From the NCBI GenBank assembly GCA_016936295.1, contig JAFGYD010000224.1, positions 1 through 40,885 on the forward strand: DNA of 40,885 nt, in the 5' to 3' direction. Below the pieces are notes generated by a model, which saw only the letters and a list, made by a program, of their open reading frames with translations, was not told the DNA's origin and did no database searches. This document shows, piece after piece, positions 24,470 to 33,669 of the stretch. The stretch is from Spirochaetales bacterium. GTDB lineage: Bacteria > Spirochaetota > Spirochaetia > DSM-2461. Numbering within the stretch: the stretch's first letter is position 1; every line of letters starts with the position of its first letter. A program made the position numbers and the translations under genes.

Positions 24470-26128
24470 TTAGTAACTCTTTTCATGTACACTTTGAACA
24501 GAACGTCCAGAAGGGTCTTTTATATTCTTTAAAGATTGATCCCATTCAAATACAATTGCTGTACTACAAGCTACAGACTCTTCATAGGGTACAGTTTTTA
24601 TTGCGTCATCCTCAGGGAATAATTCAGAGAATATAGATCTATATAAATACTCTTCCTTAGTTCTTGGAGTATTGATTGGGAATTTATATTTTGCATTTTC
24701 TAAATCGATATCCGAAACTTCTGTCTCTGCTTTATCCTTTAAACCATCGATCCAGGAATAACCAACCCCATCAGAAAATTGCTCCTTTTGTCTCCATGCA
24801 ACTTCTTTTGGTAGATAATCCTCAAATGCCTGTCTTAATATATATTTCTCCATTCTCTCTTTAGAAGGCATTTTATCTGTAGGATTTTGTCTCATTGCAA
24901 CATCAAGGAACTCCAGATCAAGGAAAGGAACCCTGGATTCTACTCCCCATGCAGCCATTGACTTATTACTTCTTAAACAGTCGTATTTAGACAGCTTCTG
25001 AATTTTTCTAACTGTTTCTTTGTGTAACTCTTCTCCATTTGGAGCTTTATGGAAGTAAAGATATCCTCCAAAAATCTCATCGGCACCCTCACCACTTAAA
25101 ACCATTTTTATTCCCATGGATTTAATAAATCTAGCCATTAAAAACATTGGAGTACTAGCTCTAACAGTTGTAACATCACATGTTTCTAGGTGATAAATAA
25201 CATCTCTTAATGCATCAAAACCATCTTGAACTGTAAAATGAACTTCGTGGTGAATTGTTCCTATCTGTTGAGCAACTTTCTTTGCAGCAACTAAGTCTGG
25301 AGAATCTTTTAATCCAACTGCAAAGCTGTGAAGTTGTGGCCACCAAGCTTCTTCTACATCTCCTGATTCAATTCTCATGGAGTTGTATTTTTTAGCAATA
25401 GCAGAAGTAATAGAGGAATCTAAACCTCCTGAAAGTAGAACACCATGTGGAACATCGCACATTAATTGTCTATGAACAGCAGCTTCTAAAGCTTTTTTTA
25501 TTTCATCTACACTTGTTGTGTTGTTTTTTACATTTTCGTAATCAAACCAGTCTTTATGGTAATATTGAACAAATTTACCCTCTTTTGAACTATAGTAGTG
25601 TCCTGGAGGGAAATCAGACATCTGTTTACAAAAACCTGTAAGAGATTTCATTTCGGATGCTACAAATAGAACACCATTCTCATCCCTTCCATAGTATAAT
25701 GGGATAACACCAATAGGGTCTCTGGCAATTAAATAGCTATCGTCTACCTGATCGTATAGAGCAAAAGCAAAAATACCATTTAAATCGTTTAAAAAATTAA
25801 CACCCTTTTCTTTATATAGAGGTAAAATAACTTCGCAGTCCGAGTTTGTTGCAAAATTATAATTTAAGCTATTTCTAATTTCCTGGTGATTATAAATCTC
25901 ACCATTAACTGCCAAAACCTGATTATTATCGTTGGAATAAAGTGGTTGAGCACCATTTTCTACACCTACAATAGATAACCTCTCATGGGCTAAAATAGCT
26001 TTATCATTAGAGAAAATACCAGACCAGTCTGGCCCTCTATGTCTTAATCTCCTAGACATTTCTAATGCTTGCTCTCTTAGCAAACTTGCATCTTCTCTGG
26101 TATCAAATACACCTACAATTGAACACAT
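24470..26128 (-). CDS. asnB: Asparagine synthase B (glutamine-hydrolysing)
   Basis: A 552-residue enzyme, close to the length of E. coli AsnB. Cys2 of MCSIVGVFD is the glutaminase nucleophile. RLRHRGPDWSG, RLSIVG and VNGEIYNH mark the class II amidotransferase domain (about 1-200). The synthetase domain has the ATP-pyrophosphatase loop LLSGGLDSSI near residue 232 and LSGEGADEIFGGY. It makes asparagine from aspartate, ATP and glutamine. It is a single-gene unit with a strong terminator, divergent from the ankyrin lipoprotein gene. Confidence 0.96.
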   Translation of the reverse strand: MCSIVGVFDTREDASLLREQALEMSRRLRHRGPDWSGIFSNDKAILAHERLSIVGVENGAQPLYSNDNNQVLAVNGEIYNHQEIRNSLNYNFATNSDCEVILPLYKEKGVNFLNDLNGIFAFALYDQVDDSYLIARDPIGVIPLYYGRDENGVLFVASEMKSLTGFCKQMSDFPPGHYYSSKEGKFVQYYHKDWFDYENVKNNTTSVDEIKKALEAAVHRQLMCDVPHGVLLSGGLDSSITSAIAKKYNSMRIESGDVEEAWWPQLHSFAVGLKDSPDLVAAKKVAQQIGTIHHEVHFTVQDGFDALRDVIYHLETCDVTTVRASTPMFLMARFIKSMGIKMVLSGEGADEIFGGYLYFHKAPNGEELHKETVRKIQKLSKYDCLRSNKSMAAWGVESRVPFLDLEFLDVAMRQNPTDKMPSKERMEKYILRQAFEDYLPKEVAWRQKEQFSDGVGYSWIDGLKDKAETEVSDIDLENAKYKFPINTPRTKEEYLYRSIFSELFPEDDAIKTVPYEESVACSTAIVFEWDQSLKNIKDPSGRSVQSVHEKSY

Positions 26129-26146
26129 ACTCTAATTTACCTTATT

Positions 26147-26175
26147 TTCATATTTAGTTTATTAATGTTGTTCAA
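26147..26175 (-). promoter_or_regulatory. Possible asnB promoter
   Basis: On the minus strand TTGAAC, a 17-base spacer and TATGAA, giving a leader of about 12 bases. A perfect TTGACA at 26193-26188 lies just upstream but has no good -10 at 17-18 bases. The choice between them is uncertain. Confidence 0.35.
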
Positions 26176-26205
26176 AGTTTAAAGGAATGTCAACGTATTT
26201 GATAA

Positions 26206-26246
26206 AAAAAAGCAAAGTTATTGTGAAATAATTCTCAGGCTTTTTT
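26206..26246. terminator. Two-part hairpin with T runs in the asnB/lipoprotein divergent region
   Basis: Outer stem aaaaaagc / gctttttt and inner stem agttatt / aataatt (one G-U pair) around gtga, with T runs on both strands (eight T on the minus strand). No gene ends here. It may be a bidirectional insulator, an sRNA end or part of a leader; it is reported as structure only. Confidence 0.4.
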
Positions 26247-26248
26247 AG

Positions 26249-26277
26249 TAGACAAAAATATGTTGAAACTTTATTCT
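26249..26277 (+). promoter_or_regulatory. Promoter of the first ankyrin lipoprotein gene, predicted leaderless
   Basis: TAGACA, a 17-base spacer and TATTCT, ending 6 bases before ATG 26284. This supports the lipoprotein start at 26284 over the ORF-track start at 26260, and no ribosome site is present for either. Confidence 0.6.
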
Positions 26278-26283
26278 TTTAAA

Positions 26284-28815
26284 ATGAAAAAAATAATTCA
26301 AAAGATATTAATTCCATTTTTACTAATTAGTTGTACCACTGTTAATGACTTAAATAATAACATTGATAATCTATCACTTTTTTCTCTAGCAGAGACAACT
26401 AATATTATAGATGATACAACAGATTTAGAACAATTTAGATCCTATGGTAAATCAATTTCCAATATACCAATAAGAATGTTAGCACCCCATATAGAGAGTG
26501 ATAAAAGCATGGCTTTAGAATATTTAGAAAAAGAGATGCTAATTCCATCTAAAAAAGAGCTACTTAGAGTTATAGATTTTTACTATTTTGAGGGTTATAC
26601 CGCCGATATGATAGAAGCCTTGGAACTTTTGACAACTAAACCGGAATTACTTAATGATCCGGCAATCTTAGTAAAAGAGGAGACATGGAGTTCAGAATTA
26701 AGTAGTGGTATGATAAAAAAAAATATCCTTAGAACCATTAAATTTTTAGTTGAAAATCCCAAAATAACCAATTTAAAAGATGTTAGAATTTATGATTTAG
26801 TTACTATATCACTCCTTGTTCGTTTAGGTGTTGCATCTGAACTTATTACACAGAATGAAGCGAATAATGTTTATGACCAAATATCATTAGAACTCTTGAA
26901 ATTTAATGGGACATGGTATGATTTTTCAAAAAGTTATCTTTCTGGAGTTGCTTACTTTCATAGAGAAATGGATGATTTAAATAGCTCAGTTTTTGCCAAT
27001 GCATTTGCTGCATTAGAAATAATTAAATTTGGTTCTTATAGTAATGATGATCTTTCAACTATAAAAAAATATAGTAATTTAACCGCTATAAAGACACTAT
27101 ATGAAAAGAAAACAAATAATTACATCCTTCCGAAACTTCCCCCAAATATAACCACTACCAAAAATATAGAACTTCTGTATAATTATGACAGACTGACATA
27201 CGATTTAATTAATTTCCACTACATCGATTATATGTTAAATCTTGCTGTTTTAAATAATAATTACAAAGAAGTTCTTTCATATTTAAATAGTGGAGATACT
27301 TATTATGATTATTTAAATCATGTTGGAAATTCTCTTATTCACGAGGCTATAGGAAAAGATATTCGAATTTTAGAATCTTTACTTTCCTTTGGATTTAATC
27401 CCAATATGCCTTCAAAATCAACAGGAGACACTGCACTCCATAAAGCAGTTACAAAACAAGAGTATAACGATATTCGTGCATTATTAGAAAATAAGGCAGA
27501 TCCCAATATATTAAATATAAAGGACGAAACGCCACTCTGTTTTGCCGTTGACAACAATGATATAAGAGCTCTTTCTTTATTACTAGAATTCTCAGCAGAC
27601 CCTGAATTAGGATATGTTGGTAGTTATAAACCATTTGGATACTCACTAAGAAACTCTTATGATTTGATATCCCGTGAATTAATTAAATACATAGATAATA
27701 TGAATGCTCTTGCTATAGACGATTGGACCTACACTCACATTGCAACTCGATACGCGAATCTTGATATATTAGAGCAAATTCTATTAAAGGGCGGTGATCT
27801 AAATCTATTAAGAGATAATGGATGGAGTGCCGTACAACTAGTCCATTATAATGAAGATGATGATGTTAATAATAGATACAACTTAGTTGAAAAAATGGGG
27901 GGTAACTTTAATTATGTAAAGAGTAACGGTTACAATATTCTTACGGAGTATTTAAATAGTGAACATTTCAAGATATACGATGAAAACAAAGATAATAATG
28001 AATTTATTGATGTAGCTAATTTTGCACCATATTTTAGATATTTATTAGACAGAACTGAAAACTTATACCAGACAGAAAGTGATAATAGATCCATTCTATG
28101 GTTTATGAGAAATTACGGAAGTAAGGAAGATATAGATTATTTATTAGAAAAAACTTCAGAACAGAAAATTGATTCTGTAAATGGATATATTATTTTACGA
28201 TCTTTTTTAAACAGAGATTTAAAAGATGAATTTGAAATTGTATTAAAAAGGATTACTGATCTTAATTATAGAAATGAAAATGGATGGAATATTTTCTATT
28301 TAGCATATTCAAATCCTAAATTTTATTGGGCAGGAGATATTCTACTTGAGAATGGATTTGATTTAAATTTCCCAGGTTCAAATGATGAAAAAGTTATTGA
28401 TATGCTTGGAAGAAAAGGGGAATATAATTTATACCTGAAATTATTAGATTATGGAGCAGTGCCTGAAAAAATTTATGAAACAGTTAAACTGGCAAGAATT
28501 GAAAATTCAGAAGAGTCTAAAAACTTTATTAATAGTTTAATTAAATTAAATTTAGCATCTGAACTTGATAACCAATATTTTGGAGACAATCAATCTTTTT
28601 GGGATTTATCAAACTATTTTGAAAATGAGATTATATTCGATAGTAATAAATTAACTTTTAGTAACAACAATGAGAGTAGCTTAAGATTAGCATCCTCAGA
28701 TAAACTTTTAATAGATGATAATTTTACTGTCCGGTTCTTGCTACCTGACTATGATAAAGGTGTAATGCTTTATCTTCCTTGTAAATATGATAACAGTAAT
28801 GTTTTGTTTTATTAA
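26284..28815 (+). CDS. Ankyrin-repeat lipoprotein with DUF1266-like domain; frameshifted near the C-terminus
   Basis: The start is ATG 26284, giving a lipoprotein signal (MKKIIQKILIPFLLISC) that would be lost in the middle of a longer 26260 start. Residues about 120-260 match the DUF1266 pattern (YDLVTISLLVRLGVASELIT, then NGTWYDFSKSYLSGVAYF). Ankyrin-like repeats fill about 330-740 (GDTALHKAVTKQEYNDIRAL, DETPLCFAVDNNDIRALSLL). A beta-rich final domain starts near 800 (DNFTVRFLLPDYDKGVMLYL), where the frame stops at 28815. Reading on in the -1 frame from the T-rich stretch near 28803-28810 continues the domain to 29081, so the intact form would be about 932 residues. Repeats suggest a protein-binding surface on the cell envelope; function unknown. 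Confidence 0.8.
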   Translation: MKKIIQKILIPFLLISCTTVNDLNNNIDNLSLFSLAETTNIIDDTTDLEQFRSYGKSISNIPIRMLAPHIESDKSMALEYLEKEMLIPSKKELLRVIDFYYFEGYTADMIEALELLTTKPELLNDPAILVKEETWSSELSSGMIKKNILRTIKFLVENPKITNLKDVRIYDLVTISLLVRLGVASELITQNEANNVYDQISLELLKFNGTWYDFSKSYLSGVAYFHREMDDLNSSVFANAFAALEIIKFGSYSNDDLSTIKKYSNLTAIKTLYEKKTNNYILPKLPPNITTTKNIELLYNYDRLTYDLINFHYIDYMLNLAVLNNNYKEVLSYLNSGDTYYDYLNHVGNSLIHEAIGKDIRILESLLSFGFNPNMPSKSTGDTALHKAVTKQEYNDIRALLENKADPNILNIKDETPLCFAVDNNDIRALSLLLEFSADPELGYVGSYKPFGYSLRNSYDLISRELIKYIDNMNALAIDDWTYTHIATRYANLDILEQILLKGGDLNLLRDNGWSAVQLVHYNEDDDVNNRYNLVEKMGGNFNYVKSNGYNILTEYLNSEHFKIYDENKDNNEFIDVANFAPYFRYLLDRTENLYQTESDNRSILWFMRNYGSKEDIDYLLEKTSEQKIDSVNGYIILRSFLNRDLKDEFEIVLKRITDLNYRNENGWNIFYLAYSNPKFYWAGDILLENGFDLNFPGSNDEKVIDMLGRKGEYNLYLKLLDYGAVPEKIYETVKLARIENSEESKNFINSLIKLNLASELDNQYFGDNQSFWDLSNYFENEIIFDSNKLTFSNNNESSLRLASSDKLLIDDNFTVRFLLPDYDKGVMLYLPCKYDNSNVLFY

Positions 28816-28838
28816 ATGATAGTAAATGTGCTATTGGT

Positions 28839-29081
28839 GTGCCAGAAGGAAGTAATAAAAAAAATATAATTTTTACAAAAAAAACTCTTGAAAAAGGAGA
28901 AAACTACAAAGTAGAAATTGAGAAAAAAGGGGCTATATATACTTTAAAAGTTAATAATGAAATTATTCATAAAATGAATTTTTCAGAATCAATCCGTGAT
29001 GATATTTCATGGATTATTCCAGGACAATCTACATTAAATATAGATGAATTAGAGGTTATTGGAGCAAATCTAAATGAGTAA
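28839..29081 (+). pseudogene. C-terminal remainder of the frameshifted ankyrin lipoprotein
   Basis: The ORF track gives a GTG start at 28839, but the frame is open from 28800 and upstream residues (LLNDSKCAIGVPEG) continue the protein at 26284 after a single-base frame change. The fragment (GENYKVEIEKKGAIYTLKVNNEIIH) reads as the second half of a jelly-roll or concanavalin-like domain. It has no convincing ribosome site. It overlaps the start of the next lipoprotein gene by 8 bases. Either a real indel or a sequencing error in a T-rich run explains it. Confidence 0.65.
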
Positions 29082-30909
29082 ATATTTTACATTATTACTT
29101 ATAATATTATTTAGTTTTAGCTGTACTTCCATATCTAAAAATAGTAATGAAGATCTAAATTTAGAAGAATTTCGTGTAATTGCATTAAAAGCTTCCGATA
29201 TAATGTCAATTAATAATGGATACGAATATGGGTCACTAATTACTATAAAAGGAATTAATAACGCTTCAGAGGATGCACAATCCATTTTAACCTCAAGCTG
29301 GGGTATCAACGATAAAGATGAATTTAATAAAAGATTAAACATGCTAATAAATTCAGGGCAAAGAGAAACTTATATAAAGACACTAAACATACTTTTAACT
29401 AAAAAGGATAAATTAAATGATCCTGAATTACTTTTAAATATAGATACCTGGATAGATGATATTAATTCAGGAATTATTACTTATAATGATATTTTACGTA
29501 TGCAAACTCTGTTAGTTAGAAGTAAATATATATCATATTTTGATATCCATTTGTTTGAACTGGAGAGATTATCAGCACTGATAAGATGGGGATATGCGGC
29601 TAGATATTTAACTAAAGAGAGAGCTATATTCTTAATGAATAGTTTGGCCTACGAATTATCGAAATATAATATAACATGGTTAGATTTTGGAAACAGCTAT
29701 ATAGCAGGATTAACCTTTTTATGGTACGACAGCAAAAAAACAGATGCAAATATAAAAAGCAGGGCTATGAGTATACTTGATTTAATTCATCGATATTCCT
29801 GGTCAGAAGATGATTGGCAAAAAGCACAAAAATTAAGGGAGGAAGTAAAAAATAGTGATCAAATAGATAATAATCTATTTAAAAACAGTTTAAAATTTCC
29901 TAAATTACCTAAAAACATAGAAGTTAATCCACAAGTAGCAATACTATTTGATCCAAATAGAATGAGCGAGGGATATGTAGAAAAATACACATGGGATTAT
30001 AAACTGTTTAACGCAATTAATAAGAATGATGTAGCTGAAGTTAAATCTATAGTAGAACAAACCTCAGTAAATATTACAGATCTGAATTTATATTCAGGTG
30101 AGAGTTATATATATCAATCAGTAGAATTAAATAATATGGAAATAACCAAAATCCTGCTAGAACAAAATTTTGATCCAAATTTAAAATGTACAGGGAATGG
30201 ATGGGCACCCCTTCATAAAGCTGTTATGGATAAAAATTATAGTGCTATTGAATTATTACTTAAATACAATGCGGATATTGATATAAGAACTGATTTGGAG
30301 AAAACACCATTAGGCTACGCAATAAAATCAAATGATATAAATTTAGTTACTAAAATATTGGATTTTGGAGCTAATCCTGTTGCAGGATTTTACATAGATA
30401 ATAATCCAACATATTGGGGTGCTCTAAATAATGTAAGCGAAGAGATATCTAAAATTGTTATTGATAAAATTCCCAATAAAAGTTTAAACCCAAGAATTGC
30501 TTTTAGTGATTTGAAGTTATTAATAGATTGGGAGAGAAAAGAAGAATTTAAATCATTTATACAAAAGAGTAATAATCTTGAATACAGAGATAATAGTGGT
30601 ATGCATATACTCTACTACTCTCTTATGGAGAAAAACAGATATTGGGCTTCAAAAATATTAATTGATAATAATTTTAATCTAAATCTTCCCGGTCTTAATA
30701 ATTCTACAATAATGTATCCATTATGCAAAAGTAATAACTTTGAAATGATTCTGGAAATAATAGATAGAGGTTTTAATATTAATGAGTATGATTATAATAC
30801 CGGGAAACCAATAACAAAACTTATGTCAGAATCAATTACTGATACAACAAGTGAAGAGTATACCTCTTTTATTAATGAATTAAATAAAAGAGATATACAG
30901 CTATATTAA
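29074..30909 (+). CDS. Second DUF1266-ankyrin lipoprotein (tandem paralog)
   Basis: This 611-residue protein has a lipoprotein signal ending in the lipobox FSFSC (Cys near residue 17). The DUF1266 region is clearer than in its neighbour: SSWGINDKDEFNKRLNMLI, then LERLSALIRWGYAARYLTKE and ITWLDFGNSYIAGLTFLW. Ankyrin-like repeats follow at about 310-590 (NGWAPLHKAVMDKNYSAIEL, EKTPLGYAIKSNDINLVTKI). It lacks the beta-rich final domain of the upstream paralog. The 8-base overlap with the upstream frame indicates one transcript. DUF1266 occurs in E. coli YbeU/YbeR; its role is unknown. Confidence 0.85.
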   Translation: MSKYFTLLLIILFSFSCTSISKNSNEDLNLEEFRVIALKASDIMSINNGYEYGSLITIKGINNASEDAQSILTSSWGINDKDEFNKRLNMLINSGQRETYIKTLNILLTKKDKLNDPELLLNIDTWIDDINSGIITYNDILRMQTLLVRSKYISYFDIHLFELERLSALIRWGYAARYLTKERAIFLMNSLAYELSKYNITWLDFGNSYIAGLTFLWYDSKKTDANIKSRAMSILDLIHRYSWSEDDWQKAQKLREEVKNSDQIDNNLFKNSLKFPKLPKNIEVNPQVAILFDPNRMSEGYVEKYTWDYKLFNAINKNDVAEVKSIVEQTSVNITDLNLYSGESYIYQSVELNNMEITKILLEQNFDPNLKCTGNGWAPLHKAVMDKNYSAIELLLKYNADIDIRTDLEKTPLGYAIKSNDINLVTKILDFGANPVAGFYIDNNPTYWGALNNVSEEISKIVIDKIPNKSLNPRIAFSDLKLLIDWERKEEFKSFIQKSNNLEYRDNSGMHILYYSLMEKNRYWASKILIDNNFNLNLPGLNNSTIMYPLCKSNNFEMILEIIDRGFNINEYDYNTGKPITKLMSESITDTTSEEYTSFINELNKRDIQLY

Positions 30910-30911
30910 AC

Positions 30912-32138
30912 TTATAGAACAAAGTTTCCATTAACAAAAACAGGGATTTCTGTTCCATCATCTTTAATCCCTGTAATTTCCAAGTCACTTGATCCGACCA
31001 TAAAATCTACATGAACCAAAGAGTCATTAACACCAGCCTTATTCATTTCTTCTTTATTCATATTCTCACCATTTTTAATATTTATGGGATATGCGCGACC
31101 TAAAGCAAAATGACACGATGCATTTTCATCGAATAGAGTGTTGTAAAAAATTGTTTTTGAATTTGAGATAGGAGAATCATATGGAACTAGGGCAACTTCC
31201 CCCAATCTTTTTGCTCCTTCATCTGTTTGAAGTAGTTCTTCAAGAACATCTCTACCCTCCTTTGCATCAAATTCTACAATTAAGCCATCTTTAAATACAA
31301 AATAAAAATCCCTAATTAGATTCCCATGGTAGTTTAACGGTAGACTACTAACAATTTTTCCATTAATCCCATCTTTTTTAGGCATTGAAAAGATCTCTTC
31401 TGTAGGCATATTTGCTATAAAATGCTGTCCGGTACTACTCTCTTCTCCACCACCAAACCAAATATGATTTTCCACAAGTTCAACTGTTACATTGGTACCT
31501 AGGCTGTTTTTATAATTTAATGATTTAAAATTACTATCATTTAAGAATTTTTTTCTTTTAGATAATATATCCTGATGCTCTTTCCATGCTTGAACAGGAT
31601 CTGGGGTATCGACTCTAACAGCTTTAAATATAGCATCCCAAAGTTTATTAACAGAATCAATACTGTTTTTTTCATTTGGAAATACCTTCTTTGCCCATGA
31701 TTCTGTTGGTATAGATGCAACACACCAGACATTCTGATTAGACATTAATCGACTTCTGTAATATTCACTGCCCAAAGTTATAGCTTTACTCTGTCTAGCC
31801 ATTCGTTTTGGGTCTACATCCTTCATAAGTTCAGGATCAGACGCAGAAATTCTAAGATAGGCTGCGTCCTGGTTTACTGTGGAATTTAAAAAATCCAAAT
31901 CCCAGCTGTTAACGTTGTCAAATATTTCATCTGGTCCCATATTAAATCTAATTCTATCTGACTTCTCATCATTCCATCGAATAAAAACTTCCTTTGCTCC
32001 CGCTTCATATGCCTTTTCGGTAACAAGACGGGTAAAATCCGCACATTCTACAGGTGAGTTAATAACTAATAATTGATTATTTTTTAGATTAATTCCTGTT
32101 CTAACTAATAAATCTGCATATTTTTCTTTATTATTCAT
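30912..32138 (-). CDS. M29-family aminopeptidase
   Basis: A 408-residue metallo-aminopeptidase of the AmpS/AmpT type. Candidate ligands are the Glu of EGRDVLEEL, Glu in LGEVALVP, His in CHFALGRAYP with the nearby Tyr, and His/Asp in LVHVDFMVGS. The final part (GTEIPVFVNGNF) is typical. No signal peptide is seen, so it is cytoplasmic. It overlaps the stop of the ABC-binding protein gene by one base (TAATG) and ends 2 bases from the convergent ankyrin gene. A metal-dependent enzyme encoded at the end of a metal-uptake operon may reflect co-regulation. Confidence 0.92.
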   Translation of the reverse strand: MNNKEKYADLLVRTGINLKNNQLLVINSPVECADFTRLVTEKAYEAGAKEVFIRWNDEKSDRIRFNMGPDEIFDNVNSWDLDFLNSTVNQDAAYLRISASDPELMKDVDPKRMARQSKAITLGSEYYRSRLMSNQNVWCVASIPTESWAKKVFPNEKNSIDSVNKLWDAIFKAVRVDTPDPVQAWKEHQDILSKRKKFLNDSNFKSLNYKNSLGTNVTVELVENHIWFGGGEESSTGQHFIANMPTEEIFSMPKKDGINGKIVSSLPLNYHGNLIRDFYFVFKDGLIVEFDAKEGRDVLEELLQTDEGAKRLGEVALVPYDSPISNSKTIFYNTLFDENASCHFALGRAYPINIKNGENMNKEEMNKAGVNDSLVHVDFMVGSSDLEITGIKDDGTEIPVFVNGNFVL

Positions 32139-32860
32139 TATTTTATTTGCTCCATATTATATTTAACCACATCTAATAAAGATATTGTACCGTTTTGTCC
32201 GGGAAAATTCATAAAAACTACATATTTAGCTTGAGGTAGAATCTCTTGTAATGCAGTAGCTTTAGTTGCGTGTAAATTATCAATAATAAATGCTGGATTG
32301 GTATTTTTAAACTCAACTAGTTGTTGGGGTGTTAGTGGTCCAGGCCCAAAAACTCCAATAACATTTAACCCCATCTCTTTTGCTAGGGATTGCATATGGA
32401 AATCAACTAGTACACCTTTTTTATCTAGTCCGTTTTCAATTATTCTACTTTTTATTTCTCTATATTCATTATGAAATAGAGCAAGATTTTCTTCAGCTTT
32501 ACTTGTTTTTCCCAATACCTTAGCAATCTTTAAAACACTCTCATCTATTGTTTTTAAATCGTAACCAGTTGTAATTGGTAACAATTTGGATGCATCAATA
32601 TTCAAAGATCCTTTAATCTCTTTTACCATAGTTTCATACCCGGCATAAATTATAAGTTTTGCATTTTGTAATTTAACAATATCACCCGGTTTTAATTCAT
32701 ACTCTGGGGGATGAACCATTTCTGGAGGTGTAAAAGTGTAAACATTATCTTCTCCAGCCAATGTAACATATCCTGCTACCCAATTTGTAGTAGTAACAAT
32801 TTCCTGGGAATAAATTGTTAATCCCAATAAAAAAATTAATATTAATGAAAAATATCTCAT
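32138..32860 (-). CDS. Zinc/manganese-type ABC transporter substrate-binding protein, short form
   Basis: A 240-residue TroA/ZnuA-fold protein with a signal peptide (MRYFSLILIFLLGLTIYSQ). The first metal ligand region is PPEMVHPPEYELKPGD, with His. A later ligand His is in VDFHMQSLAKEMGL. The usual DPHxW segment holding the second His is not visible, and the protein is about 50-70 residues shorter than typical ZnuA. It overlaps the permease gene by 4 bases. Metal choice (Zn or Mn) cannot be read. The NLHATKATAL segment near the end may supply a replacement ligand. Confidence 0.85.
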   Translation of the reverse strand: MRYFSLILIFLLGLTIYSQEIVTTTNWVAGYVTLAGEDNVYTFTPPEMVHPPEYELKPGDIVKLQNAKLIIYAGYETMVKEIKGSLNIDASKLLPITTGYDLKTIDESVLKIAKVLGKTSKAEENLALFHNEYREIKSRIIENGLDKKGVLVDFHMQSLAKEMGLNVIGVFGPGPLTPQQLVEFKNTNPAFIIDNLHATKATALQEILPQAKYVVFMNFPGQNGTISLLDVVKYNMEQIK

Positions 32861-33669
32861 TTTTTCTCCTTTATAAAAATAATAAAAATTAAAAATAAAA
32901 ATCCACCCAAAAGTGCCATAAATCCACTTACAGGGATATTAAAAGTCAAAGAACCAATAATTCCTGTAAATGATAATATAAAACCAAGAATTATACTTAA
33001 TGCAAAATAAAAGAATTGTCCTTTTTTCCAAAAACCTGCTAAAACTACTGGTAAAATTAGTAAAACATCTACCAGAAGTGCACCTAAAAGTTTCATAGCT
33101 AATGCAACTGAAATCCCAATAATCAGATTTAGTAAATATCCTAGAAAACTAGTATTAACACCTAGAGTCCTAGCATTTACTGGATCAAATAAAAAGATTG
33201 TAAATGCATCTCTTAAAATATAGAGTATCAGAACTACTACTACAGCCCAAATTATAAAAATCCAGAGCTCCAATTTAGTAAGTGAATATGGACTTCCCCA
33301 TAAAATCGATAAAATTCCCTGGCTGGGAATGGATTTTATCTGGGAAAGAATTGCGGCTCCTCCCAGGGAGAAGACCATTAGAAAGGAACTAATTCTTCCA
33401 ACATCCATTTTACGACTTTGATTAACATAAGTAATTGTAATTACAAATATTATATTTATTACAACCATTAGTAATATAGGAGATAGACCTAGAAAAACAG
33501 CTAAAGTTCCTGCAAATAATGCACCATGCATTAACATAAATCTCATTGGTAGTAAATTCAACTCTATAAGCGGGATGCCACACATGGGTAATACAATACC
33601 CGAAACTAACAGAGCAACAATTCCTCTCTGTATTGGAGGAATTGATAAAAATTCAAAGAATTGTATCAT
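32857..33669 (-). CDS. Metal ABC transporter permease (ABC-3/ZnuB family)
   Basis: A 270-residue membrane protein with about eight hydrophobic helices. Family features are the start IQRGIVALLVSGIVLPMCGI, MRFMLMHGALFAGTLAVFLG and the coupling region FDPVNARTLGVNTSFLGYLL. It forms the channel of the importer with the ATPase and binding protein of the same operon. Overlaps of 4 bases exist on both sides, indicating tight coupling. Confidence 0.93.
   Translation of the reverse strand: MIQFFEFLSIPPIQRGIVALLVSGIVLPMCGIPLIELNLLPMRFMLMHGALFAGTLAVFLGLSPILLMVVINIIFVITITYVNQSRKMDVGRISSFLMVFSLGGAAILSQIKSIPSQGILSILWGSPYSLTKLELWIFIIWAVVVVLILYILRDAFTIFLFDPVNARTLGVNTSFLGYLLNLIIGISVALAMKLLGALLVDVLLILPVVLAGFWKKGQFFYFALSIILGFILSFTGIIGSLTFNIPVSGFMALLGGFLFLIFIIFIKEKK

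Noticed and set aside
28800-28815. Programmed -1 frameshift in the first ankyrin lipoprotein
   Set aside because: The zero-frame context G TTT TAT does not fit the X XXY YYZ slippery pattern and no clear downstream stimulatory hairpin was seen; an indel or read error is simpler.
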